Shown here: in pieces, positions 43,677 to 53,099 of the stretch | Layout: each line of letters opens with the position of its first letter | Numbering within the stretch: the first letter of the stretch is position 1 | NCBI GenBank assembly: GCA_003402745.1 | Contig: QQND01000002.1 | Coordinates: 22,154 to 86,153, forward strand | Origin: Verrucomicrobiota bacterium | Lineage (GTDB): Bacteria > Verrucomicrobiota > Verrucomicrobiia > Chthoniobacterales > Chthoniobacteraceae | Direction of reading: 5' to 3' | Length of the DNA stretch: 64,000 nucleotides | Program-made: the position numbers and the translations under genes | The notes under the pieces: generated by a model | Told to the model about the DNA's origin: nothing | Seen by the model: the letters and a program-made list of their open reading frames with translations, nothing else | The model's database searches: none

Positions 43677-45272
43677 ATGATCGAAGAGACAATCTCGAGG
43701 GAGGTAATTTCCTTGAAGGCTCGGCCTCCCGGAAGCGGAACGGAGCACCTTTTAGTGGGTCTCTTTTTTGTCTGCTTTTTCATATTTTTTTCAAGTGGGC
43801 GCCTCTCTGGAGGGGACCCCAACGACCAGCTCAGAGCGGCGATGCTCTTTGCCACCGGTACAACGGCGGAGATGCGCGAAGGGACACTCGGGGACGGATA
43901 TAATTGGATTCGGAACGCATCTGGAAAACAATATGAGGCCCATGATGTTGGAGCCCTATTTGTGATGTTTCCGGCAGCACTTCTGGGGTCTTTTTTTCGA
44001 GAGGTTGCGGTGGATGATTGGGTTGCGCATCCGCCCTTTTTCATCAAAGCTGCCGCTTCCCTGACTTACGCTTTGGTTGCCGCGGGTGGAGCGTATTGTC
44101 TGTTTCTGCTCTTCGCTCTTTTTCATCAAAAGCGGACCGCTTTTTTGGGCGCGTGCGCATTTGTAGTTACGACTCCTTTTTGGGCGTTTTCACGCTGTGG
44201 TTTTGATGTGCTCGGGGGCGCGGCGGGGGTCTGTATGCTGCTGTGGACGAGTGCTCGGTTGCTGCTGGCGCGGCGAGTCTCGGCAAAGGAGGTGGCGCCT
44301 GCGTTTGGTTCCTTGGCCTTGGCATGCTCATTTCGTTATTCGCTTCTGCCTTTTTTGGGCTTGGGGCTCTGCGGTTTCCTCTGGTTGCGGCGAAAGGACA
44401 TCCCTCTTGCTGGCTACCTTGCAGGAGGGGGGACATTTCTAACGCTGATGCTCCCAACATTTGTGTACAACTATGTGCGGATGGGCAACCCGTTGAAGCC
44501 CGCCACGGTGGCTACGAAATATCTTGAGGGGATGAACGCACTCACGGGCAATTCCGTGGATGGGTTTTACGGGTTGTTGTTCTCGCCCAACTGGGGGCTT
44601 TTTTTTTATGCGCCCCACTTCGTTCTTCTTACGACCCTTCCTTTTGTTTGGAAAACGCTCCCGGTGCAGATGCGCCAGACGGTCTTAATTTGGGGTATGG
44701 CGACTCTTGGCTATCTCGTGCCGATCTCACACAGTGTGAACTGGCCTGGGGTCGTTGGATGGGGCTCGCGGTATATGGTTCCGGTGCTGCCCATATTTTT
44801 TGGGATTGCCGCGATCGCCCTCAGCCAGTTCTGGGCAAGGTACAAAAGGCCGGTGCTTGCACTCGTCGGGGTTTCCTTTTTGGTGAATCTGCCCTCTGGT
44901 TTCGTAAACTGGCATGAGGCCTCCCTGGCAAACGCCTCCGCCCCGTGGGAGGAGCAGATACGGTATCCATGGGCGCGCGGGCCCCGCCAACAGGCGGCCG
45001 TTTGGCGGGGTTTTTTGGACGGGTTGAGGGGGATTCCTCTGCACTCAAATCCGGAGTGGAGCAAAGATCCCGCCCTTTATTCCATCATCGCATTTCCAGA
45101 TCTCTGGACGTTTCGGCTGATGCGCATGTCTCCCTCAGGACTGGCGGCGGGATGTACGGCCACCTTGCTGCTGGTTACCGGCGGAATAAGCTGCGGCTTG
45201 CGACTGGTGAGCATCAGGGAGACTACCGTTCTTCGCGACTTAGAGGAGGGGCCTTGCGGGTTAGGGAAGTGA
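43677..45272 (+). CDS. Polytopic membrane protein, possible GT-C glycosyltransferase
   Basis: A 531-residue protein with about ten or eleven hydrophobic helices (first at LLVGLFFVCFFIFFSSG, last at GCTATLLLVTGGISCG). The first external loop has GGDPNDQLRAAM, an acidic motif in the position used by GT-C enzymes (D/E after the first helix), followed by YEAHDVGALFVMFPAALLG. No other catalytic motif is clear. It lies 55 bases after the UbiA-type polyprenyl-phosphate sugar synthase, which suggests it could use the lipid-linked sugar made by that enzyme; this is inference from context. Confidence 0.65.
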   Translation: MIEETISREVISLKARPPGSGTEHLLVGLFFVCFFIFFSSGRLSGGDPNDQLRAAMLFATGTTAEMREGTLGDGYNWIRNASGKQYEAHDVGALFVMFPAALLGSFFREVAVDDWVAHPPFFIKAAASLTYALVAAGGAYCLFLLFALFHQKRTAFLGACAFVVTTPFWAFSRCGFDVLGGAAGVCMLLWTSARLLLARRVSAKEVAPAFGSLALACSFRYSLLPFLGLGLCGFLWLRRKDIPLAGYLAGGGTFLTLMLPTFVYNYVRMGNPLKPATVATKYLEGMNALTGNSVDGFYGLLFSPNWGLFFYAPHFVLLTTLPFVWKTLPVQMRQTVLIWGMATLGYLVPISHSVNWPGVVGWGSRYMVPVLPIFFGIAAIALSQFWARYKRPVLALVGVSFLVNLPSGFVNWHEASLANASAPWEEQIRYPWARGPRQQAAVWRGFLDGLRGIPLHSNPEWSKDPALYSIIAFPDLWTFRLMRMSPSGLAAGCTATLLLVTGGISCGLRLVSIRETTVLRDLEEGPCGLGK

Positions 45273-45312
45273 GGGGTTTCGGGAGTGCTGGAGGTCCGTC
45301 GGTTGTGCCTGC

Positions 45313-47847
45313 TTAGAATTCCAACCGTGGGAGGTTGGGTTGGTTTTTTTGGGGCAACTGGTTGGGCGAGGACTCCCCGGGGCGCACGGCTTGGACCTTG
45401 GGTACATCGGTTTGCTGGAGGGCGTCGGGTGAGCCTGCATCGGGAAGGCGGTTGTCTAGGGGGGCGGCCCGTCCGGTGTCTCTGAAGTTCTTGAGTGCGC
45501 GTGCCGACTGTTCCGAGCGGGAGGAAAAAAACGGATCTTCTCCCAAAACGGTCGGAGATTTCAGAGAGATGGCAGTGATACCGCTCAGGTCTACGGCGAG
45601 TTCGACTTTGGGCTGTGCGCCGTCTTCCCCGGAGTGGCGCTTGGGACGCTTTGGTCCGTGGACATCGCAGGTTTCCTCGGGCAGGGGGATTTGGTTGGCG
45701 CTCAGCCAGACTTCCTTCGCGGTGGAAACCTGGGAGCCGTCCTGGGCTGTTTCCAAACACGAGGGCAGGAGCGTGTAACCGGATGAGGCGCAAATGCGGC
45801 ACTTGCGGAGATCTTCGGGGCGGCGGAAGGGTTTGGGCGGATAATTTTCAAAGGAGGCGTTCATGACTTCGGTCCACACGGGCAGGGCGATGTCAGAACC
45901 GAAGGCTCCGTAGAAAATGGGGGTGCGTGATTTATCGAAACCTGACCAAACCCCGCAAGTCAGGGCGCTCGAGTAGCCCATGAACCAGACGTCCGTAAAG
46001 TCGTAGGCGGTGCCGGTTTTTCCTGCCAGAGGCAACCGCTTGAGTCCGAGAGAGGAGAAGGCGCGGGCCCCGGTACCTTCGCTCAGTGCGGCCATGAGGC
46101 TCTCTGTAATTTGGTGGGCGGTGGCGGGTTTGAGTGCGTTTTGTCGGGTGGCGTTTTCCTTGGGCAGTGGTTTGCCTGCATTGTCTTCGACCCGTTCGAT
46201 GATGAAGGGTTTCGTTGGTCGCGAGCCGTCGCCTGAAAAAGAGGAATAGGCGAGGGACAACTCCATGAGGGACATTTCGGTGCTGCCTAGGAAAGTGCTG
46301 GGGAAGGCGCGGGTGGGGCTCTGGATGCCGGTGGCCTTTGCGACGGTTGAGACGGCATCGAGGGAGGTTTTGAGGTCGTTGCCAATCATCATTCCCAAAC
46401 GCACGGTGGCGGCGTTTTTGGATTTCAGTAACGCATTTTGCGCTGTGACCATGCCTTCAAAGGGGGTATTTGCCTCTTCACGCGCCCATTCGCCGAGGAT
46501 GCCGCTGGTGCCGCCGATCATGACCTTGCGGTTGTCCATGACCGAGTCCTGGACCATGGACCAGGGGTGGAGACCGCTCTCGAAAGCGGCTGCATAGACG
46601 ATGGGTTTGAAGGCGCTTCCCGGAGGTTTTTTAGACTGCGTTGCACGGTTGAACTCGCTGTGTTTGACGTCGCGTCCGCCCACAAGGGCGCGGATGGCTC
46701 CAGTAGCGTTATCTAAAACGACAACGGCTCCCTGCAGATATTCGGGTTTGGGCGGGGCTTCCTCGGCTCCAGCCTGCACGCGTTTTTTCCAAGCGCGGTA
46801 AATGGGGTCGAACGCGGCGTAGGTTTGGCGGTCCTTGAATTCGGGGCGGGCTTCCAGGGTTTCGAGTTGTTTTTGAAGAGCAGATTCGGCGGTGCGCTGC
46901 AACTTGAGGTCGATGGAGGTGTAGATGCGATAGCCTCCGCTCAGGGCATTTTCGAGGCCGACTAACTCCGCCATCTGGGCTGACACCATGGCGGCGAAGT
47001 AACTTTCTTGGAGGACGGACTTTTTGTTTTTGATGACGGGTTCTTCTGCGAGGGCTTCCTGGTAGGCGGCGTCGGAGAGGGAGCCTAGTTCGTGCATGCG
47101 GAAGAGCACGTGGTTGCGTGCGTCGATGCATTTTTTCCGATTTTGCCAGGGGGAAAGCTGGTTGGGGCTTCGGAGTAAGCCCGCGAGGAGGGCAGCCTCG
47201 CTTGGGGACAATTCTTTGGCGCTTTTCCCAAAATATCCCTGGGCAGCCGCTTCTGCCCCGTAAAAGCTGGAGCCAAAAAAGACGCGATTGAGATAGAGTT
47301 CAAGGATCTGGATTTTGGTGAGGCGGTTTTCCACCTCCCAGGCTACGAACATTTCGAAGACTTTGCGCCGGATGGAGCGGTCTTTACTGGGGAGATCTTC
47401 CGTGAAAGTGTTGCGCGCAAGTTGCTGGGTGAGGGTGCTGGCGCCTTCTCTGGATTTGCGCCCCTGCAGCCTGCTGGCAGAGTTGCGAAAGATGGCGCGG
47501 GCGATCCCGTAATAATCAACGCCGCTATGGCTGAAAAACCGGGAATCCTCGGAGGAGACGACCGCCTGTTGGAGGAGTTTGGAGAGATCCGCCAGCGGTT
47601 TTTCATCCCGGTTTTTGGTGAAAATGCGTCCTATGATTTCCCCGCTGCGGTCGAGGATGAGACTGCCGGACTCCATTTCTTTGAGCCGCCGATAGTCCAG
47701 AGCGCGGGCCTTGAGTTTCCAGGCTCCGTAAAACCAGATCCCGAGGGCGGCGGCCAGAAGACAAAGCGCGGCGGAGGCCTTTAGAAAAAGCATCAAAAAA
47801 CCGCTGAAACGGTTGCGTTTTCTACGCTGGTTGGTCAGTTCTGGCAT
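45313..47847 (-). CDS. Class A penicillin-binding protein (transglycosylase-transpeptidase)
   Basis: An 844-residue bifunctional peptidoglycan synthase. A cytoplasmic Arg/Lys-rich tail is followed by a membrane helix (about 23-43). The transglycosylase (GT51) domain follows with QQAVVSSEDSRFFSHSG (catalytic Glu in E-D-x-x-F) near 92, GASTLTQQLARNTF near 134 and RRKVFEMFVAWEVE near 158. The transpeptidase has KPPGSAFKPIVYAA (S-x-x-K) near 413, S-K-N near 477 and AGKTGTAYDF (K-T-G) near 620. A Pro-rich C-terminal tail of about 170 residues with C-R-I-C-A-S-S-G suggests a flexible extension. It builds the cell wall at the inner membrane. It is convergent with the preceding membrane gene (40 bases between stops). 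Confidence 0.93.
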   Translation of the reverse strand: MPELTNQRRKRNRFSGFLMLFLKASAALCLLAAALGIWFYGAWKLKARALDYRRLKEMESGSLILDRSGEIIGRIFTKNRDEKPLADLSKLLQQAVVSSEDSRFFSHSGVDYYGIARAIFRNSASRLQGRKSREGASTLTQQLARNTFTEDLPSKDRSIRRKVFEMFVAWEVENRLTKIQILELYLNRVFFGSSFYGAEAAAQGYFGKSAKELSPSEAALLAGLLRSPNQLSPWQNRKKCIDARNHVLFRMHELGSLSDAAYQEALAEEPVIKNKKSVLQESYFAAMVSAQMAELVGLENALSGGYRIYTSIDLKLQRTAESALQKQLETLEARPEFKDRQTYAAFDPIYRAWKKRVQAGAEEAPPKPEYLQGAVVVLDNATGAIRALVGGRDVKHSEFNRATQSKKPPGSAFKPIVYAAAFESGLHPWSMVQDSVMDNRKVMIGGTSGILGEWAREEANTPFEGMVTAQNALLKSKNAATVRLGMMIGNDLKTSLDAVSTVAKATGIQSPTRAFPSTFLGSTEMSLMELSLAYSSFSGDGSRPTKPFIIERVEDNAGKPLPKENATRQNALKPATAHQITESLMAALSEGTGARAFSSLGLKRLPLAGKTGTAYDFTDVWFMGYSSALTCGVWSGFDKSRTPIFYGAFGSDIALPVWTEVMNASFENYPPKPFRRPEDLRKCRICASSGYTLLPSCLETAQDGSQVSTAKEVWLSANQIPLPEETCDVHGPKRPKRHSGEDGAQPKVELAVDLSGITAISLKSPTVLGEDPFFSSRSEQSARALKNFRDTGRAAPLDNRLPDAGSPDALQQTDVPKVQAVRPGESSPNQLPQKNQPNLPRLEF

Positions 47848-48000
47848 GCGTGGGAGATGGAAGGTTTAGTTTTCCTGCTTGGACCGCAACTTCAAAGAGA
47901 GAATGCCGTTTTTTTAACACCTCGCGAAGGGCGGTCGAGGCGGGGCGCTTTTTGGCGACTGGATTGGGTTGGCGGTTGCATCAGGCTGTGAGTTTGGGGC

Positions 48001-49494
48001 ATGGTGGCTAGATTCATGAAGCCCCATCCCTTGGTGTTCAACTCGCTGTTGCTGTGCTTTTTCACGCATCCCTGTACCGCTGCGCCCGCCCTCCCAAAGG
48101 TTGCTCCGGCAGAGTCTGATACGGTGGCTAAGGAGACGCAGACCGCGGGAACTTCCGGGCGCAGGCGTCAGTTGGACGGGAAGGTGGAGTTGGCCGATGC
48201 GGTGAATCTCGCGCTGCGCCAGAATCCTGAGGTTTTGGGGGCGCTGCGTGAGATAGAACGCAAGTACGGGCGGGTGATTGAGGTGCGAGCCCAGGCTTTG
48301 CCGCACATTGCGTTGAATCCGAGTTTCAGGGAGCAGGACAAAAAACTCCTGAGCCAAGGGTTGGCTGCCAATCTGACACAGAACAAGTCTTGGAGTATCG
48401 CGTTGGAAGTCAGGCAGGTGCTTTACGCAGGCGGCTCTGTTGCAGCTTCTTTGAGGTCGGCCAAGTTTTCGCAGGAGGCTGCGTATTACGGGCTGAGAGA
48501 CACGTTGGACCGGGTGGTGAGCCAGGTGCGGCAGCAGTTTTCGCAGGTGCTTGCGACCAAAGCGCTGATTGAGGTGGCTGAGGAATCCGTGGAACTGGCC
48601 AACCAGCAGCTTAAGGATGCGACGAACCGGTTCCAGGCGGGAACCGTTCCCCGTTTCAACGTGTTGCGGGCGGAGGTGGAAGTGGCGAGCGTGAAGCCTG
48701 GGTTGATTCGGGCTAAAAACGATAACCTCATTGCGCAGCTTCAGCTCGCGAAGACCTTGGGACTGGACGCGTCGCCCTCTGGAAAACCCACGTTCCAGTG
48801 CGTTGGCGACCTGCAGGTGAGCAGTCGTCCGATGGGGCTCTCTGATTCCCTGAGCCTGGCAAAGGCTCGGCGGCCCATGTTGAAGAGCAAACGGCAGGAA
48901 ATTCTCGTGGAGAAGGAAAATGTCACCATTGCCCTAGCCGGTTACAAACCGAGGCTGGAAGCCTCCGCGGGGTATGAGTTGGTGAACAAAAGTACCTCCC
49001 GAAAATTGGACGACACTGTGAACGGGTATTTTTTGGGCGTGACGGGCAGTTGGAAAATTTTCGACAGTTTTGAGACCAGCGGTCTGGTGGCGCAGGCGAA
49101 ATCCCAGATGCAAAAGGCGGTGATTTCGTACGATGACGCGCTACAGACGGTCGAACTGGAGGTGCAGCGGGCTTACGCGGATTTGCAGCAGTATCGAGAA
49201 ACAATCGAAAGCCAGCAGCAGAACGTGAAGCAAGCGGTGGAGGCGCTGCGGTTGGCGCAGGAGCGTCTTTCGGCCGGGGCGGGGACCCAACTCGAGGTGC
49301 TTGATGCGCGGGTGGCGCTCACCCGGGCGAGGACCACAGAACTCCAGGCGCGGGCCGAATACGTCCGTTCTTTGGCGGAGTACGACAGGGTGACGGCGAC
49401 CGATACGGTGTACTCGGAATCCTTTCAGGACCCGCTTTCTCAATTGGAAAAGAAGGTGTTGCGCTTCAAACCGGTGGATCTGTTCAAGCCGTGA
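48001..49494 (+). CDS. TolC-like outer-membrane efflux factor
   Basis: A 497-residue protein with a signal peptide (about 1-25) and two OEP/TolC repeats. The first is seen at VELADAVNLALRQNPEVLGALREIE (read in two parts near 60-85) and the second at LSDSLSLAKARRPMLKSKRQ near 280. The usual long helical segments and beta-barrel-type strands (YKPRLEASAGYELVNKSTS) follow. It should form a trimeric outer-membrane channel for type I secretion or RND efflux; no inner-membrane partner is adjacent, so the pump must be encoded elsewhere. Its stop overlaps the start of pgeF. Confidence 0.9.
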   Translation: MVARFMKPHPLVFNSLLLCFFTHPCTAAPALPKVAPAESDTVAKETQTAGTSGRRRQLDGKVELADAVNLALRQNPEVLGALREIERKYGRVIEVRAQALPHIALNPSFREQDKKLLSQGLAANLTQNKSWSIALEVRQVLYAGGSVAASLRSAKFSQEAAYYGLRDTLDRVVSQVRQQFSQVLATKALIEVAEESVELANQQLKDATNRFQAGTVPRFNVLRAEVEVASVKPGLIRAKNDNLIAQLQLAKTLGLDASPSGKPTFQCVGDLQVSSRPMGLSDSLSLAKARRPMLKSKRQEILVEKENVTIALAGYKPRLEASAGYELVNKSTSRKLDDTVNGYFLGVTGSWKIFDSFETSGLVAQAKSQMQKAVISYDDALQTVELEVQRAYADLQQYRETIESQQQNVKQAVEALRLAQERLSAGAGTQLEVLDARVALTRARTTELQARAEYVRSLAEYDRVTATDTVYSESFQDPLSQLEKKVLRFKPVDLFKP

Positions 49495-50183
49495 CGTCCG
49501 GGCAATCCGGAGCTTGGGAGAGGGCGTCTACCCGCGTGCGTGCGGAGCGTTTCGCCCTGCTGGAAGGCTTGGGGGTGGTCCACGCCTTTTCCTTGCGCCA
49601 GCCCGGGCTTGATGTGGCTGTACCACGCGAAGAGGCTCTCCTGAGGCTCCAGCCTGCTCACACCCAGCTCCGGGAGCAGTTGGGCTTTGGCGGGCGCTTG
49701 TTTTGCTCTGCCGAACAGGTGCACGGCGCGGTTGTCGCGGTTGTGGAAGCGGGCGCGCCCCCTGTTTTCGGAGGCTGCGACGGGCTGCTCACGCAGGACC
49801 CCGGGGTCTGTCTTGGCATTTATACGGCGGACTGTTGCGCGGTATTTTTGGTGGATCCCATCCGTCGTGCGGTCGGCCTGCTGCATTCCGGGGCGAAGGG
49901 CACCCGGTTGGGAATCACACGCATTGCCATCGAGCGGATGGGTTCTGCGTTTGGAAGTGATCCTGAAGACTTGGTGGCCGTGTTGAGTCCCTGTATCAGG
50001 CCGCCTTTGTATGAGGTGGACTTTGCAGCCGAGATTCGGGAGCAGTGCGCGCGGGCCGGTTTGCTTCAGGTGATGGATACGGGGGCGTGCACGGGGAGGG
50101 AGCTTGAGAAGTATTATTCGTACCGGATGGAGCGTGGGTTGACAGGGCGGATGTTAGCGCTGATCGGAATCCACACTGGCTAG
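49491..50183 (+). CDS. pgeF: PgeF/YfiH (LACC1-like) family protein
   Basis: A 230-residue protein starting at GTG 49491, whose start overlaps the TolC stop (GTGA). Family motifs: AEQVHGAVV (zinc-binding His) near 76, IYTADCCAVFL (zinc-binding Cys, A-D-C) near 115, and LLHSGAKGT near 135, where most members have H-A-G-W-R-G. Near the end YYSYRMERGLTGRM is typical. YfiH/PgeF proteins act in peptidoglycan editing and have purine-nucleoside hydrolase/phosphorylase activity in related forms. The W-R pair in the third motif is A-K here, so activity may differ. Confidence 0.88.
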   Translation: MTSGQSGAWERASTRVRAERFALLEGLGVVHAFSLRQPGLDVAVPREEALLRLQPAHTQLREQLGFGGRLFCSAEQVHGAVVAVVEAGAPPVFGGCDGLLTQDPGVCLGIYTADCCAVFLVDPIRRAVGLLHSGAKGTRLGITRIAIERMGSAFGSDPEDLVAVLSPCIRPPLYEVDFAAEIREQCARAGLLQVMDTGACTGRELEKYYSYRMERGLTGRMLALIGIHTG

Positions 50184-50322
50184 ATGATTAGGGTAAGATT
50201 CAGGCAGATGGAGACGGCAGTTCAGTGCGGGATCGAATGCTCTGACGAGGTGGCTGCCATCCAGGCGCCCCCCTTCGCCACCTGCTGAAGGTTCGGAGAG
50301 CGAGGGGTCGGAGTGCTTTTTT

Positions 50323-51282
50323 CTAGCGACGCTGAATCCAGAGGGTGCTTGCACCGGTTTTTACGGGGAAGTCCACCAGGGGCGGCGAGTGTTGCAGCGT
50401 GCCCTGGAGGCGCGCGTTTTTGAGTGCAAACCGGGCGATGGTTTCCAGGTCGGCAACCCGCAGCTTTGTGCAGTTCGTGGAAAGCAAGATCCGCCCGCCA
50501 GGTGCGGTTATTTCCAGGGCGGCGCTCAGGAGGGCTTGCAGATCGTCTTCGGCGCGGAATCGGCGCCCTTTGTTTCCTCGCGAAAAGGTGGGGGGATCGA
50601 GAATGATGGCGTCAAACTGCTCCTTGCGGCGGGCCAACCGTGGGAGCAAGTCTTGAACATCGTCCGCGACAAACCGGTGTGCGGAGGGGTCGAGTTCGTT
50701 GAGCACGAAGTTATGGCGGCCGCGTTCGAGGGATTTTTGGGAGAGGTCGACGGAGAGTGTTTCGGCTCCGGCCAAAGCCGCGGCCACAGAGAACGAGCAG
50801 GTGTAGGCGAAGGTATTGAGAACGCGCTTGAGGGGGGCGGTTCGCAAGAGGGCGCGGTTGGCCCTCTGGTCTAGGAAAAGACCGACAGAGTATCCGGCTG
50901 AAAAATCAAGGCCGAAGCGCATTCGGGATTCGCTGACAACGGTTTCCACAGGGAGGGCAGGGTCACCTTCGAGGAGGACAGGAGCGGAGCGTTCTGCATT
51001 TTGAAGGGGAAGGGGCCGAGAAAAGATCCGCTGGGGAGTGTACGCGTAGGCGGGCGCGCGGAGTTTCCATTCCTCCAAGAGAGAGGCCAGCAAGGCTGGG
51101 CTTTGGTGGTTGATAAGCAGGTCCTCGCCAAGGCGCTCCACCCAGGCGCCGTGAAGTGAGCAAGCCCTGTGTGCTGCGGTGCCTGCGTCCTCAAATGCTT
51201 TCCAATCAGCGGTTGAAAGCCAATGGGCTGGCGAGGCGGAGGTGGCAGGGTAGCTTTGCTTGGGGGATTGTCTGGCTAACAT
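50323..51282 (-). CDS. SAM-dependent rRNA methyltransferase-like protein (RlmI/RlmK-like)
   Basis: A 319-residue protein. A poorly conserved N-terminal half (about 1-130) is followed by a class I SAM methyltransferase domain: FAYTCSFSVAAALAGAETLS (motif I, about 155), DLSQKSLERGRHNF (motif II), and FDAIILDPPTFSRG with the D-P-P-T-F motif near 228, ending GGRILLSTNCT. This fits the RlmI-like 23S rRNA m5C-type methyltransferases; members of this subgroup often lack the PUA domain, as here. Single gene, minus strand. Confidence 0.8.
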   Translation of the reverse strand: MLARQSPKQSYPATSASPAHWLSTADWKAFEDAGTAAHRACSLHGAWVERLGEDLLINHQSPALLASLLEEWKLRAPAYAYTPQRIFSRPLPLQNAERSAPVLLEGDPALPVETVVSESRMRFGLDFSAGYSVGLFLDQRANRALLRTAPLKRVLNTFAYTCSFSVAAALAGAETLSVDLSQKSLERGRHNFVLNELDPSAHRFVADDVQDLLPRLARRKEQFDAIILDPPTFSRGNKGRRFRAEDDLQALLSAALEITAPGGRILLSTNCTKLRVADLETIARFALKNARLQGTLQHSPPLVDFPVKTGASTLWIQRR

Positions 51283-51632
51283 TTTTTAAAGAACGTTGAA
51301 TGAATGCTAATTTAAGGAGTTCGGCTATCTTCTAAACGCTGAAACGCAAGAGTGTTTTCCGTCGCATGTTTGTAATAAACTCCTAGGCTGGATATTGCCT
51401 TGGGGAGAGGGGGGGTGCGTTCCTTTGATTCTGAGGAGAAACCGGCTCTGGAAAGCTTCCAAACGCTTATTGGGGGCAGGACGGCGGTGCAGGGGCTTGG
51501 TGGGTTGGGAGCGTTGGTCCAGGTCCCGGAAGTACTGAAAACGGGCGGTCTGGTGAGTAAAAACGAGCACTAGTGCTTGACGTTTTGAGCGACACTGCCA
51601 AGGCTAGCCCCGTGTTACACCATTAGACTCCG
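51283..51632. other. 350-base region with a possible 52-codon frame
   Basis: Between the methyltransferase start and a lipoprotein gene. A GTG-started frame at 51415-51573, behind a purine-rich stretch (ggggagaggggg), reads RSFDSEEKPALESFQTLIG and then LVQVPEVLKTGGLVSKNEH. It is protein-like in composition but has no known relatives that I can name; it may not be real. No RNA or repeat is visible. Confidence 0.35.
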
Positions 51633-52088
51633 ATGAATTTAAGGCGTTACTTTCATACGGCGATGATTCCGTTGGACAGATATTCCTCAACCTGGCGGCA
51701 GGGACTCTCTCGTCTGTTAGGAAGCGCTTGGGGACTGAAGCAAGGGTCGGCTGTTTTGGGCCTGCTCTTGGTTCTTATTGGGTTTCCTGGCTGTGATGGC
51801 ACTACGACCACAGGGATAGGCAATTCCAAGGAGATGATCGCCGCACTGAGCGCGAAGGTGCCCAAAGGGACAGGTTTGGCCATGGCTAAGACGTTCATGG
51901 AGTCCGAAAAATTCGAGGTCACTGAGTTGACCAAGGCTAAGTGGAAGGGGAAATCAGGTCTGACTTTTCTTCAGTGCGTGCGGAGGGATGGTTCTCCGCC
52001 AATTTTCAGGCAGTGGGAGGTGGCTTTGATGAATGACGGTAAGGTGGTGACCTCCATTGAGGCTAGAACTTGGCTTGTGTACCCCTAA
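51633..52088 (+). CDS. Putative small lipoprotein
   Basis: A 151-residue protein with a hydrophobic stretch LGLLLVLIGFPGC ending in a lipobox-like F-P-G-C near residue 54, so the precursor has an unusually long N-terminal part; an internal start at 51663 (MIPLDRYSS) would shorten it. The mature part of about 100 residues is mostly alpha/beta, ending with an exposed beta-strand pattern (VALMNDGKVVTSIEARTWL). No family recognised. It stands alone before the esterase gene. Confidence 0.6.
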   Translation: MNLRRYFHTAMIPLDRYSSTWRQGLSRLLGSAWGLKQGSAVLGLLLVLIGFPGCDGTTTTGIGNSKEMIAALSAKVPKGTGLAMAKTFMESEKFEVTELTKAKWKGKSGLTFLQCVRRDGSPPIFRQWEVALMNDGKVVTSIEARTWLVYP

Positions 52089-52182
52089 GAGGGAGTGCAT
52101 GACGATTCTCCCCACGTAATAAACGCCCGCGGCTCTGAAGCGCGGCGCGGCTGATTTGGTTTGTCCTTAATGTCCCCTCACT

Positions 52183-53058
52183 ATGCGTTTACTTTCTACT
52201 CTAGTTTTCGGCGCGGCCTTGACCGCCTCTCTGCATGCAGCCCCCCTGGAGCCGGTCTACCTTTGGCCTGAGGGAGCGCCCGGTGCCCTTGGCACGAACG
52301 AGCCCGATATGCCAACGCTGACTGCGTTTTTGCCCTTGCCGGAAAAAGCGACTGGCGCAGCGATTGTGATCTGCCCGGGAGGTGGGTACGGCGGTCTGGC
52401 ACAGCACGAGGGAGCGGGTTACGCGGAGTGGTTGGCGGAAAATGGAGTCGCGGGAATCGTGCTAAAGTATCGCTTAGGCTCCAAAGGGTACCGGCACCCG
52501 GCAATGCTTAACGACGCAGCGCGTGCGGTGCGGTTGACGCGGGCAAAGGCAAGCGAGTGGAAAATTGATGGGAAACGCGTCGGGATCATGGGGTCAAGCG
52601 CGGGGGGACATCTGGCTTCGACGTTGCTCACCCACTTTGACGCTGGGATGGCCGATTCTGCCGACCCTGTGGAGCGGTTCAGTTCCCGGCCGGATCTGGG
52701 TATTTTGTGTTACGCCGTGATTACGATGGGGGAATTCACCCATGGTGGCTCCAAAAAGAACCTGCTGGGGGTGGATCCAGATCCCGCTTTGGTGGAACTG
52801 CTCTCCAATGAAAAACAGGTAACCAAAGAAACGCCTCCGACGTTTCTCTGGCACACGTGGGAGGACACCGGGGTTAAAATTGAGAACTCCACGCAGTTCG
52901 CCGCCGCGCTCCGGAGCCAGGGGGTGCCGTTTGAGCTGCACATTTTCCAAAAAGGCGGGCACGGGATGGGGCTGGGGGGTGGGCGCAACGGCGGTCCGCG
53001 GCATCCTTGGGCGGGGGTGTGCCTGTATTGGTTGCAGCAGCAGAACTTTGTGAAGTAG
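52183..53058 (+). CDS. Secreted alpha/beta-hydrolase (carbohydrate esterase-like)
   Basis: A 291-residue protein with signal peptide (MRLLSTLVFGAALTASLHA). An oxyanion loop PGGGYGGLAQHEG near 66 and a nucleophile elbow GIMGSSAGGHLA (Ser in G-S-S-A-G) near 133 are clear, followed by a C-terminal His in KGGHGMGLG near 262. This is the BD-FAE/acetyl-xylan-esterase type of alpha/beta-hydrolase, common in PVC glycan degraders. The product likely de-esterifies plant or algal polysaccharides outside the cell. The DUF1080 gene begins 41 bases downstream, perhaps in the same transcript. Confidence 0.85.
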   Translation: MRLLSTLVFGAALTASLHAAPLEPVYLWPEGAPGALGTNEPDMPTLTAFLPLPEKATGAAIVICPGGGYGGLAQHEGAGYAEWLAENGVAGIVLKYRLGSKGYRHPAMLNDAARAVRLTRAKASEWKIDGKRVGIMGSSAGGHLASTLLTHFDAGMADSADPVERFSSRPDLGILCYAVITMGEFTHGGSKKNLLGVDPDPALVELLSNEKQVTKETPPTFLWHTWEDTGVKIENSTQFAAALRSQGVPFELHIFQKGGHGMGLGGGRNGGPRHPWAGVCLYWLQQQNFVK

Positions 53059-53099
53059 AGTTCCTCTTCCCATAGCTCGGTTTGATACCCCCTCTAAAA

